A stretch of 20,362 nucleotides of DNA, from assembly GCA_050050115.1 (NCBI GenBank), contig JASFUX010000023.1, forward strand, positions 1 to 20,362. The letters run 5' to 3'. The notes beneath the pieces were generated by a model that saw only the letters and a program-made list of their open reading frames with translations, ran no database searches and was not told the DNA's origin. Positions within the stretch are counted from its first letter, which is position 1, and every line of letters begins with the position of its first letter. This stretch comes from JASFUX01 sp050050115. GTDB lineage: Bacteria > Pseudomonadota > Alphaproteobacteria > Caulobacterales > Maricaulaceae. This document shows positions 8,291 to 15,464 of the stretch, in pieces. The position numbers were made by a program, and so were the translations under genes.

Positions 8291-8511
8291 GACGCCTCGT
8301 CGTCGCCGAGGGAGCGGGCCTCTTCGGGCAGCATGATCGGTACGCCGTCGCGGATCGGGTAGGCGAGACGCGCGCCGCGGCTGATCAGCTCCTGGTTCTC
8401 GCGATCGTAGTCGAGCGGTCCTTTGGTCTGTGGACAGACCAAGATCTCGAGCAGCCGCGGGTCGAGCTCGTCGCTGTTCTGGGAGGTGGAGGCGTCGGAT
8501 TCATCGTTCAT
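8287..8511 (-). CDS. Trm112/UPF0434-family small protein
   Basis: The product is a 74-residue protein of the Trm112/YcaR type. The core [19 protein letters not shown], followed by [20 protein letters not shown] and the MLPEEAR end, fits the family closely. Eukaryotic Trm112 activates several methyltransferases; the bacterial single-domain proteins are largely uncharacterised. Compared with E. coli YcaR the CxxC is reduced to CPxT and the later Cys is Ser, so the zinc site appears lost. From memory this is common in alphaproteobacteria. I use the ATG at 8511 (MNDESDAS). A TTG 12 codons upstream (8547) would leave only seven bases after the LON gene and cannot be excluded, since neither start has a strong ribosome site. 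The stop overlaps the DUF971 start. Confidence 0.88.
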   Translation of the reverse strand: MNDESDASTSQNSDELDPRLLEILVCPQTKGPLDYDRENQELISRGARLAYPIRDGVPIMLPEEARSLGDDEAS

Positions 8512-8554
8512 GGGCTCAGATATCGCGCGCTTGGCCGCGCTCTGCAAGCGTCGC

Positions 8555-9262
8555 TCAAGCCGCGCCGCCCGCCGGGCCCGCGGCGCGAAGACGCAGCAGC
8601 GTCAACAGAATCTCGCAACGCTCGTCGAGTGCGCCTGCTTCGAGCAGCGCCTGCTTCTCCTCGAACTCGAACGGGCAGGCCATCGCAAGGGAGTTCACCA
8701 GGGCTTCCGTCGGCGCGTCCTGCATCGAGGACCAGTCGGCGGCGAGGTTCTGCGCTGTGAGGAAAGCGCGCAGCGCCTCGAGCAGCTCCTCGCGCGCAAA
8801 CGTCGGGTCGAGCGCCTCTTCGGCGAAGTCGACCATGAACGGATCGTAGTCCGCCCGCACTTGCCGGTAGGGCGTGTCCGCGTCGATCTCGTGATCGACA
8901 TGAAAGCGGCAGATCCCCGTCAGCGAAATCAGATAGCGCCCGTCGGAGGTCTCCGAGAAGCCGGTCAGCCGGCCGGCGCAGCCGACGTCCTGAAGCGCCG
9001 GGCGCACCGTCACGGGGCCGGGCTCGGCGGCCTGCTCGGGGTCCGCCGCGCCCTGCGCCGGGGCGTCCGCGGGCGCCGGCCGGGTCTGGATCATGCCGAT
9101 GAGCCGCGGCCCGGCGAGCGCGTCGTCGATCATGTTCAGATAGCGCGGCTCGAAGATGTTGAGCGGCAGGTTCGCGCGCGGCAGCAGGAGCGCGCCGTCG
9201 AGCGGAAACACCGGCAGCGTGGAAGGCAGGTCGCGCGGCTTGCGGTAGGCGAAGACGGGCAT
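8555..9262 (-). CDS. LON peptidase substrate-binding-domain protein
   Basis: The product has 235 residues and carries a Lon N-terminal-like domain without any AAA+ or protease module. Recognisable blocks are [20 protein letters not shown] (about 20-39) with IFEPRYLNM next, the central [12 protein letters not shown] strand region, and a helical end containing [20 protein letters not shown]. The same domain in Lon binds unfolded substrates; stand-alone copies are of unknown function and probably bind proteins. A disordered Ala/Pro-rich insert (about 70-95) is notable. The start is an ATG with AGGAGG four bases upstream. An in-frame start nine codons earlier lies before that ribosome site and is unlikely. 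The gene sits between the thioredoxin-TPR gene (68 bp upstream) and the Trm112-like gene, an arrangement I recall as common in alphaproteobacteria. Confidence 0.9.
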   Translation of the reverse strand: MPVFAYRKPRDLPSTLPVFPLDGALLLPRANLPLNIFEPRYLNMIDDALAGPRLIGMIQTRPAPADAPAQGAADPEQAAEPGPVTVRPALQDVGCAGRLTGFSETSDGRYLISLTGICRFHVDHEIDADTPYRQVRADYDPFMVDFAEEALDPTFAREELLEALRAFLTAQNLAADWSSMQDAPTEALVNSLAMACPFEFEEKQALLEAGALDERCEILLTLLRLRAAGPAGGAA

Positions 9263-9330
9263 GGGGCCTCCTTCAGGAGACCCTAACACAGCGCGCGGCC
9301 GCTCGCGCCTCGGGGGAAATCAAAACACCG

Positions 9331-10272
9331 CTAGGAGAACAGGATCGTCGAAAGCTTCTTGCGGCCTTCCTTGGTCACGGTGCTCATCGGGCCGGCGGCC
9401 TCGAACAGCTTCAAGACCTCCGCGCGGGCCGCGCCTTCGTTCCAGTCGCGGTCGGCCTCGACGATGCTCAAGAGGTGTCCGACCGCAGCTTCGAGATCAC
9501 CCTTCGCACTCAGCATCTGCGCGAGCTCGAACCGCTTGGCGTGGTCTCTAGGCGCTCCGGTGACATGCGCGACGAGAGCGGCGAGGTCTTCGTCGCCGAC
9601 GTCGGTTCCGGCTAGCTCGAGCGCCCGGCGCGCGCCGGCGATCGCCGGATGGTCGGCCTTGTCTTCGGGGACCATGGAGAGCAGCTCGCGCGCCCGTTCG
9701 GTCTCCCCGCCCAAGAGCAGACAGCGCGCCATGCCGCCGATCGCGTCGGGGTTCTCGCGATCGATCTGGAGGAGGGCGGCGAAGTCCTGCGCCGCGCCGC
9801 CGGCGTCGCCCGCCTCGAGCGCGGCCTGGGCGCGCTTGAGCAGCGCCTCGACCTCGGCCGGGTCGGGCCCGCCGCCGCTGAGGCGCTTGATGAAGTTGTC
9901 GATCTCGCTGGGAGGCAGCGCGCCCATGAAGCCGTCGACCGGCTGGCCGTTGACGAAGGCGAACACCGCCGGGATCGACTGCACGCGCAGCTGGCCGGCG
10001 ATCTGAGGGTTCTCGTCCACGTTGATCTTGACCAGCTTGATCGCGCCGTTCGCCTTGGCCACCGCCGCCTCGAGCGCCGGGGTCAGCTGCTTGCAGGGCC
10101 CGCACCAGGGGGCCCAGAAGTCGACCAGCACCGGCATCGTCATCGACGGATCGATGACGTCCGCTTTGAAGGTCCGGTCCGAGCCTTCGACGATGAGCGC
10201 GCTGTCGCCCTGCGCTCCGGTGTTCTGGGCGCCGCCGCCGGGCGCGGGATCGGCGCCGCCGATGATGGTCAT
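9331..10272 (-). CDS. cnoX: Thioredoxin-TPR protein, CnoX/YbbN-like chaperedoxin
   Basis: The product has 313 residues: a thioredoxin domain (about 25-135) followed by a C-terminal TPR-like helical domain (about 148-313). The active site is WCGPC at 56-60, and the loop with the cis-proline is SIPAVFAF. CnoX proteins are cytosolic chaperedoxins that hold clients and protect their cysteines from overoxidation, delivering them to GroEL or DnaK. E. coli CnoX lacks the complete CxxC, whereas this copy keeps both cysteines and should retain redox activity. I start at MTIIGGADP, preceded by a GAGAG. An ATG 50 codons upstream (10422) has its purine run directly against the start codon and adds an Arg-rich, non-conserved stretch. 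It is the first gene of a probable operon with the LON-domain, Trm112-like and DUF971 genes. Confidence 0.92.
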   Translation of the reverse strand: MTIIGGADPAPGGGAQNTGAQGDSALIVEGSDRTFKADVIDPSMTMPVLVDFWAPWCGPCKQLTPALEAAVAKANGAIKLVKINVDENPQIAGQLRVQSIPAVFAFVNGQPVDGFMGALPPSEIDNFIKRLSGGGPDPAEVEALLKRAQAALEAGDAGGAAQDFAALLQIDRENPDAIGGMARCLLLGGETERARELLSMVPEDKADHPAIAGARRALELAGTDVGDEDLAALVAHVTGAPRDHAKRFELAQMLSAKGDLEAAVGHLLSIVEADRDWNEGAARAEVLKLFEAAGPMSTVTKEGRKKLSTILFS

Positions 10273-10528
10273 GTGTGCTCTCGCTTTGTCTCTGGCCCTG
10301 CCTGCGGGCCCGGTCTGGGACATCCGTCGCCGATCAACGTGGCGGCTGCGGTCCGCATGCGCAACCTCGCGGATTTGCGCATCTTGCAGCGCTAGGTGAG
10401 GGGAACGTGAGGGTTTTGTCATCTCCCGCGGGCCGCTCTGGACTTGGAATTGGCGCGGTGAGACACTGAAAGTACAAGGAAAAGCAGGGCGTCGACGGTC
10501 GATTTATTCGATGATCGGCGTGGAGCAA

Positions 10529-11665
10529 ATGGCCAGGCGGATAATGATTGCGCTGCTGGCGTCAGCTTGCCTGACGTCGGCGGCTGTCGCGCAGAACGAT
10601 GTTCGGGAAGAAGCTGCGGAGGTCGCGGTTTTCGATCCGACCGCGGGCATCGACATCGATGCGGCGACGCGCGGGATTGTCGAGGCCGCGCTCGAACGCG
10701 CCGAACTCTATGCGGCGCGACCCGACGACTACGATCCGCCGCGCCTCTCGAACGGTCGACCGGACCTGCAGGGCGACTGGTCGACGGCGACCAACACGCC
10801 GCTCGAGCGGGCGGCGGGCTTTGACAGCCTGGTGATGACCCGAGAACAGGCGATCCAGGCGATCGCCCAGCATCCGCAGAACATCCGTCAGGCGACGGAC
10901 GACGGCCAGTCGCTGGACGACGGGCTCTTGAACGGCGCTGATCTGGCGCGCGGTCGCGGCTACAACGCCTTCTGGATCGATCCGGGCACGAGCTATTCGG
11001 TGGTCAAAGGCGAATGGCGCACCTCATGGATCACCTACCCTGAAGACGGCCGGATGCCCCCGATCACGGAAGAAGGCCGGGCGCTTCTCGCGTCGGCGAG
11101 CGGGCGGAGCGGAACGGGCTACGACAACCCTGAAGAACGCGGGCTGGGCGAGCGCTGCGTGTTCATGAGCGGAGGGCCGCCGCTGCGGTCGGGCCTTTAC
11201 AACAACAACATCACGCTGGTGCAGACCGACGACCACGTGATGATCATGTCCGAGATGATCCATGAAGTTCGCGTGATCCGCATGAACGCCGAGCATCACA
11301 ATGACGGCGTGGACCGTTGGATGGGCGATCCGATCGGCTGGTGGGAAGGCGACACCCTGGTCGTCGAGACGACGGATCTGCATCCTGCGCAACGCACCGG
11401 ACGGCGGCTCTACTCGGAGGACGCGGTGATCACGGAGCGGTTCACCCGCTGGAACGATCACCAGATCCTCTATGAGTTCGAAGTCGATGATCCGCGCATC
11501 TACGGGGAGCCGTGGGGCGGCGAGATCTCGCTTAACCGGCTTGACGGCCGGGTCTACGAGTACGCCTGCCATGAAGGCAATCACGGCATGATCGGCATCC
11601 TCGCAGGCGGGCGGCAGAACGACGACATGCTTGAAGCGCGCGCGAGCGCGACAGCCGGGCAATAG
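10529..11665 (+). CDS. Secreted protein of unknown function, tandem paralogue 1
   Basis: The product has 378 residues. The ATG at 10529 has GGAG five bases upstream and opens a signal peptide (cleavage expected after AVA, residue 21); an ATG six codons earlier has no ribosome site. The mature protein is probably periplasmic. Conserved points against the two neighbours are GRPDLQGDWS (77-86), YNAFWIDPG, RTSWITYPEDG, Cys210 (GERC), QTDDHVMIMSEMIHE, IGWWEGDTLVVET (269-281), VITERFTRW, and the end YEYACHEGNHGM with Cys347 and His348. From memory the GDTLVVET and YACHEGN motifs mark a large uncharacterised family of secreted bacterial proteins that often occur as several paralogues. Two cysteines near conserved blocks could form a disulfide. 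No enzyme family is recognised. It probably shares a transcript with paralogue 2, 41 bp downstream. Confidence 0.88.
   Translation: MARRIMIALLASACLTSAAVAQNDVREEAAEVAVFDPTAGIDIDAATRGIVEAALERAELYAARPDDYDPPRLSNGRPDLQGDWSTATNTPLERAAGFDSLVMTREQAIQAIAQHPQNIRQATDDGQSLDDGLLNGADLARGRGYNAFWIDPGTSYSVVKGEWRTSWITYPEDGRMPPITEEGRALLASASGRSGTGYDNPEERGLGERCVFMSGGPPLRSGLYNNNITLVQTDDHVMIMSEMIHEVRVIRMNAEHHNDGVDRWMGDPIGWWEGDTLVVETTDLHPAQRTGRRLYSEDAVITERFTRWNDHQILYEFEVDDPRIYGEPWGGEISLNRLDGRVYEYACHEGNHGMIGILAGGRQNDDMLEARASATAGQ
10823..11050 (+). repeat. Near-identical coding segment shared with paralogue 2 (copy 1)
   Basis: This 228-bp stretch aligns without gaps to 12001-12228. My hand count finds about 27 differences, mostly at third codon positions, including identical runs of 27-29 bp. 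The flanking parts of the two genes are less alike. It reflects duplication of the genes, possibly with later gene conversion. Confidence 0.75.
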
Positions 11666-11672
11666 AGATCAC

Positions 11673-11686
11673 CCGGCGCGCGCCGG
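11673..11686. repeat. 14-bp GC palindrome between paralogues 1 and 2
   Basis: CCGGCGCGCGCCGG is perfectly self-complementary and lies in the 41-bp gap, just ahead of the ribosome site of paralogue 2. No T-run follows, so it is not a terminator. It could affect mRNA stability between the two cistrons. Confidence 0.4.
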
Positions 11687-11706
11687 CGATGAAGGAGAGA
11701 AGCAAT

Positions 11707-12846
11707 ATGAGGATACTGTTGGCGTTGTGCGCCTCGGTTTCGCTTGCGGCGATCGCGGTCGCTCAGGACGACGACGATCGCGGAGAAGGCTCCGCCGCGC
11801 CGGTTGGTTTCGACCCGACAGCCGGCATCGACATCACCGAGGCGACGCGCAACATCGTCGAAGCGGCGATCGCGCAGGCCGAGCTTTACGCCGAGCGGCC
11901 CGACGACTACGAGCCGCCGCGCATGTCGAACGGCAAGCCGAACCTGCAAGGCAACTGGTCGACGGCGAGCCATACGGGCATGACGCGCGGGCGGGGCTTT
12001 GACAGCTTGGTGATGAGCCAGGAACAAGCGGTTCAAGCGATCGCGCAGCACCCGCAGAACATCCGTCAGGCGACGGACGATGGCCAGTCGCTCGACGACG
12101 GGCTGTTGAACGGCGCCGATCTGGCGCGCGGTCGCGGCTACAACTCGTTTTGGATCGACCCGGGCACGAGCTATGCGGTCGTCAAGGGCGAATGGCGCAC
12201 CTCGTGGATCACCTATCCGGAAGACGGTCAGATCCCGGCGCTCACCGAAGAAGCCCGGGCTGAGCGCGCCGCCATGGGCGGCGGCCGTCGCGGTTCGGGC
12301 TACGACAACCCTGAGGAGCGCGGGCTCGCTGAGCGCTGCATCATGCTGCCCGTCGCCGGCCCGCCGCTTGGCCAGTATCTCTACAACAACAACATCTCGA
12401 TCGTGCAGACCGACGATCACGTCGTGATCATGGCGGAGATGATCCACGATGCGCGGATCGTTCGTCTGAATGCTGAGCACAACGACAACGGCGTCCAGCC
12501 GTGGTTCGGTGACTCGATCGGCTGGTGGGACGGCGACACGCTGGTCGTCGAGACCACCGACATCAATCCCGAGCAGCGCCGCGGCCGGATGTTCTTCTCC
12601 GAAGACGCGGTGATCACCGAGCGATTCAGCCGCTGGAACGACTATCAGCTGCTCTATGAGTTCGCCGTCGAAGATCCCGCCTACGAAGAGTCGTGGGGCG
12701 GCGAGATTTCGCTCAATCGCAACGACGACGGCGTGTTCGAGTACGCCTGCCATGAGGGCAACCACGGCATGGTCGGCATCCTCGCCGGCGGCCGCCGCCA
12801 GGACGGCTCGCTCGACGCGCAGGAATCGGGGTCCGGCGAAGAATAG
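11707..12846 (+). CDS. Secreted protein of unknown function, tandem paralogue 2
   Basis: The product has 379 residues and is close to paralogue 1 over most of its length, with the same order of motifs: GKPNLQGNWST, FWIDPGTSYAVVKGEWRTSW, GLAERC, QTDDHVVIMAEMIHD, IGWWDGDTLVVETTDI, VITERFSRWND and YACHEGNHGMVGILAGGR. I start at the ATG giving MRILLALCASVSLAAIAVAQ, a clean signal peptide, with AAGGAG nine bases upstream. An ATG six codons earlier (11689) would place that ribosome site inside the gene. A very acidic stretch (DDDDRGEG) follows the predicted cleavage site. The gene lies in tandem with paralogue 1 and is followed by a strong terminator, so the two form one transcription unit. The biochemical role is unknown. 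The same fold in three adjacent copies suggests related substrates or subunits. Confidence 0.88.
   Translation: MRILLALCASVSLAAIAVAQDDDDRGEGSAAPVGFDPTAGIDITEATRNIVEAAIAQAELYAERPDDYEPPRMSNGKPNLQGNWSTASHTGMTRGRGFDSLVMSQEQAVQAIAQHPQNIRQATDDGQSLDDGLLNGADLARGRGYNSFWIDPGTSYAVVKGEWRTSWITYPEDGQIPALTEEARAERAAMGGGRRGSGYDNPEERGLAERCIMLPVAGPPLGQYLYNNNISIVQTDDHVVIMAEMIHDARIVRLNAEHNDNGVQPWFGDSIGWWDGDTLVVETTDINPEQRRGRMFFSEDAVITERFSRWNDYQLLYEFAVEDPAYEESWGGEISLNRNDDGVFEYACHEGNHGMVGILAGGRRQDGSLDAQESGSGEE
12001..12228 (+). repeat. Near-identical coding segment shared with paralogue 1 (copy 2)
   Basis: This is the partner of 10823-11050, at a constant offset of 1178 bp. The two direct copies flank about 950 bp, so recombination between them could delete or fuse the pair into one hybrid gene. 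Confidence 0.75.
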
Positions 12847-12870
12847 CGCGCAAGGCCTGATCAAGCAGAC

Positions 12871-12910
12871 AAAGCGCCGGACCGCCCGATCGGTCCGGCG
12901 CTTTTCATTT
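12871..12910 (+). terminator. Intrinsic terminator after paralogue 2
   Basis: A perfect 14-bp stem AAAGCGCCGGACCG/CGGTCCGGCGCTTT (12871-12884/12891-12904) has a six-base loop. Its 3' arm ends in T's, and TCATTT follows. It begins 24 bp past the paralogue 2 stop and separates that transcript from paralogue 3. Confidence 0.9.
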
Positions 12911-13054
12911 GTCCGGATCGGGAGCGCTTTTGCCGGTCACCGGCCCGGATCGCGCGCAGGTGAGTGGTTTTTAATGCCGCCGGGCGCGCGAATTCGGTTA
13001 CTCTAGGCGCTGAACAACAACACGAAGAACGCTCCAGGGGAGGGATACAGCGTC

Positions 13055-14143
13055 ATGACCAAGCAAGCGCTTCGCGCGTCCGCCGCCGCGATCGCGGTCG
13101 CGGCCGGCGTTTCCGCCGCCGCCCAAGAAGGATCGGACGGACAGCTGCTCGACGCCGTCGGCAATCCGATCGCCGCTGACTATGAGGTTCCGCGGCTCGC
13201 CGACGGTGCGCCGGACTTCCAGGGCGTATGGTCGAGCGCGTCGCTGACGACGATGACGCGCAGCGGGCGGGGCGGGCAGACGTTCGAGTCCCTCGTCATT
13301 TCGGAGGAAGAGCTCGAGGACCTCAACTACAACTCCTACTACAATCGCCGCCTGCGCGAGGACAACGAGCCGACCCCAGCGTCCGAAGGCCCGGGCGACG
13401 GCGTCGGCGGCGGCGACGTCAAAGGCTACAACAACTTCTGGATCGATCCCGGCGACAGCTACGCCGAGGTCAACGGCACCTATCGCTCCTCCTGGATCGT
13501 CGAGCCGGACGACGGTCAGGTGCCGTACTCGGCCGAGGGTCGCCAGCTGCGCTCGGCGCGCTTCGCCGCGGCGCGCGAGTCCGACAACACGGGCCCGGAG
13601 ATCCGCACCCTGGGCGACCGTTGCCTGATCAGCTTCGGCAGCCAGGCCGGGCCGCCTTTGGTCAACGCGATGTACAACAACCACTATCAGATCGTGCAGA
13701 CGCCCGATCACGTGATGATCTTGACCGAGATGAATCACGACGCGCGGATCATTCGCTTGGGCGGCGATGAGGCGCATGGTCCCGAGGAAGTCCGCCAATG
13801 GTTCGGCGACTCGATCGGTTGGTACGAAGGCGACAGTCTCGTCGTCGAGACGGTGAACGTCCATCCTATCCAGGAGCGCTCGGGCGCGGTGCCGCTGTCG
13901 CCCGAAGGCAAGGTCACCGAGCGCTTCACGCGCACGCGTGATAATCAGATTGTCTATCAGTACACGGTTGAAGATCCGAACTACTACAGCCAGCCCTGGC
14001 GCGGCGAGATGGCGCTCAACCTGAGCGAGGAGAACATCTACGAATACGCTTGCCATGAGGGCAACTACGCCATGCCGGGGATTCTCCGCGGCATGATCGA
14101 GACCGTCGAAGGCAGCGCGCTCGGCGAGGTCGAGGGCGAGTAG
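13055..14143 (+). CDS. Secreted protein of unknown function, tandem paralogue 3 (divergent)
   Basis: The product has 362 residues. The ATG is preceded by GGGGAGGG and opens a signal peptide (cleavage near residue 23, AAA before Q). It shares the family skeleton with paralogues 1 and 2: GAPDFQGVWSSASL, YNNFWIDPGDSYAEVNGTYR, LGDRC, QTPDHVMILTEMNHDARIIR, IGWYEGDSLVVETVNVHP, VTERFTRTRDNQIVYQYTVE and YEYACHEGNYAM. It is clearly more distant. The segment around HPQNIRQATDDG is replaced by an unrelated Asn/Tyr/Arg-rich stretch and a glycine-rich loop. It has its own promoter region (12911-13054) and its own terminator. No function is recognised; a periplasmic location is inferred from the signal peptide. 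Confidence 0.87.
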   Translation: MTKQALRASAAAIAVAAGVSAAAQEGSDGQLLDAVGNPIAADYEVPRLADGAPDFQGVWSSASLTTMTRSGRGGQTFESLVISEEELEDLNYNSYYNRRLREDNEPTPASEGPGDGVGGGDVKGYNNFWIDPGDSYAEVNGTYRSSWIVEPDDGQVPYSAEGRQLRSARFAAARESDNTGPEIRTLGDRCLISFGSQAGPPLVNAMYNNHYQIVQTPDHVMILTEMNHDARIIRLGGDEAHGPEEVRQWFGDSIGWYEGDSLVVETVNVHPIQERSGAVPLSPEGKVTERFTRTRDNQIVYQYTVEDPNYYSQPWRGEMALNLSEENIYEYACHEGNYAMPGILRGMIETVEGSALGEVEGE

Positions 14144-14160
14144 AGCCCCCTCGCGGCACG

Positions 14161-14199
14161 AGAAAAGGCCCGCCCGGAGCGATCCGGGCGGGCTTTCTC
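14161..14199. terminator. Bidirectional terminator between convergent genes
   Basis: An 11-bp stem GCCCGCCCGGA/TCCGGGCGGGC (14168-14178/14183-14193) closes on a GCGA (GNRA-type) loop. TTTCT follows on the right and AGAAAAG precedes on the left, giving a T-run in both directions. It lies 24 bp past the paralogue 3 stop and 25 bp past the leftward DUF3089 gene stop, so it can serve both. Confidence 0.88.
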
Positions 14200-14218
14200 A
14201 TGGCGCATGCGCGCAGCG

Positions 14219-15373
14219 CTACTCCTGCGCGGCGGTCCAGGTCTCGGCCTGAGCCTGGACGATTTCGACCAGATCGCCGATGCCGACGTTGGCGTCGACG
14301 AGATGCAGTCCCCAACCTGGATCTGGATCGGGGCCGAGAACGAAGCCGCCGATGTCGTCGGCGCGCGGATCGTCCGGGTCGGCGTGTACGCGAACCTGCA
14401 GGAACGTGCGCGGCCCCTCGGTGACGCACTCGGTGGTGATGAGGCCGGGAACGGCTACGAACGGCGTGGTGATCTCCACGTCCTCGAGCCACGGTTCCGG
14501 CGCGCCGGTCGCAAGATTGTAGGGTTCCGCGTCGGTAAAGTAGGCCCTCGGCTCGGCTTCCCCGCCGGCCAGAGCGGCCGGGTTGGTGCAGATCGCCGGC
14601 GCGTCGCCGCTCCCCACTGCGAAGAACGAAGTGTCGCTCGGCGGCAGGCCTTCATGGAACGTCGCGTAGGAGATGACGCAGCCGGTCTGGTCGGTCGCCT
14701 CGCACGTCGGGACGGTTTCGTAGGCGTCGCTTGGAATGCCGCCCGGCGGGCCGAGGATGATCGCCGAGACCAGCTGGTCCGACAGCGCCCCGCCGTCGAA
14801 GTGCTCGGACACCATGCGCGAGATGTGCCCCGAGCCCTGGCTGTGCCCGACGAGCACGATGCCGCGGCCTTCGTTGTAGTGCTCGAGGTAGTAGGCGAAC
14901 GCCGCGTCCACATCCGCAGCGGCGTCCTCGGCGGTTCCGCGCTCTTCGGGCGCTTCGCCGCCGAAGCGCGCGCGGAGCGCGGGCAGGGTGAGCTGGCGAT
15001 ACATCGGCGCGAACGTCCGGCACGCCGCGCCGAAGCGGGCGAACTGCACGCGCGCGACGCTGAGCTCTTCCGGTCCAGCTTCGAGATCGCTCATCGTGTA
15101 GGGGTCGTTCGAGACCGTCGGATAGACGTAAAAGCAGTCGACGGGAGCGTCCGGATCGGCGGCGAACGCCTCGATCTCGGTCGAGCCGTCGGCGGAAATG
15201 ATCGTCGTGCTCAGGTCCACGGCGCAGGCGTCGTCGCGGTTCGGCAGGCAGAGCCAATTCGAGTCGACGGAATAGTCCGAACCGATTGCGGCGTCCGTCT
15301 CGGCGTCCTGGCCGAACGCCGGCGCGCACAAGAGCGCCGCCGCCGCGGCCGAGGCGGTCAAAAGAGATCTCAT
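14219..15373 (-). CDS. Secreted DUF3089 alpha/beta hydrolase (lipase-like)
   Basis: The product has 384 residues with a signal peptide (MRSLLTASAAAAALLCAPAF). It starts at an ATG with GGAGG seven bases upstream; an in-frame ATG five codons earlier precedes that site less well. Family signatures are DCFYVYPTVSNDPY (about 79-92), CRTFAPMYRQ, and the nucleophile elbow GHSQGS with Ser178. DUF3089 proteins are lysophospholipase/esterase-like alpha/beta hydrolases without a defined substrate. Several cysteines (in DDAC, DCF, AACR, TCEA, TGC, TEC) fit an extracytoplasmic, disulfide-bonded protein. It lies 91 bp downstream of the membrane-anchored hydrolase on the same strand, separated by a GC palindrome, so co-transcription with tetR is possible. 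It ends at the shared bidirectional terminator. Confidence 0.88.
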   Translation of the reverse strand: MRSLLTASAAAAALLCAPAFGQDAETDAAIGSDYSVDSNWLCLPNRDDACAVDLSTTIISADGSTEIEAFAADPDAPVDCFYVYPTVSNDPYTMSDLEAGPEELSVARVQFARFGAACRTFAPMYRQLTLPALRARFGGEAPEERGTAEDAAADVDAAFAYYLEHYNEGRGIVLVGHSQGSGHISRMVSEHFDGGALSDQLVSAIILGPPGGIPSDAYETVPTCEATDQTGCVISYATFHEGLPPSDTSFFAVGSGDAPAICTNPAALAGGEAEPRAYFTDAEPYNLATGAPEPWLEDVEITTPFVAVPGLITTECVTEGPRTFLQVRVHADPDDPRADDIGGFVLGPDPDPGWGLHLVDANVGIGDLVEIVQAQAETWTAAQE

Positions 15374-15444
15374 CTGAAAGTCCTCCACCCATCCAAGCGG
15401 GCGTGCCGTTCGTCGCGGCCCCGCGCCCGATCACCGCGGATCGT

Positions 15445-15462
15445 GCCGGGCGCGCGCCCGGC
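15445..15462. repeat. 18-bp GC palindrome after the hydrolase stop
   Basis: GCCGGGCGCGCGCCCGGC is perfectly self-complementary and begins two bases past the leftward hydrolase stop codon. There is no T-run, so full termination is doubtful. It may slow polymerase or protect the 3' end of the tetR-hydrolase message before the DUF3089 gene. Confidence 0.4.
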
Positions 15463-15464
15463 GG

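Noticed and set aside
10823..12228. Insertion sequence or CRISPR-like repeat
   Set aside because: The repeated DNA is coding and in frame in two paralogues. There are no terminal inverted repeats, transposase or short regular repeats.
11581..14056. Long leftward open frames opposite paralogues 2 and 3
   Set aside because: They are antisense to genes with signal peptides, ribosome sites and shared motifs. The antisense frames resemble each other only because the sense genes do.
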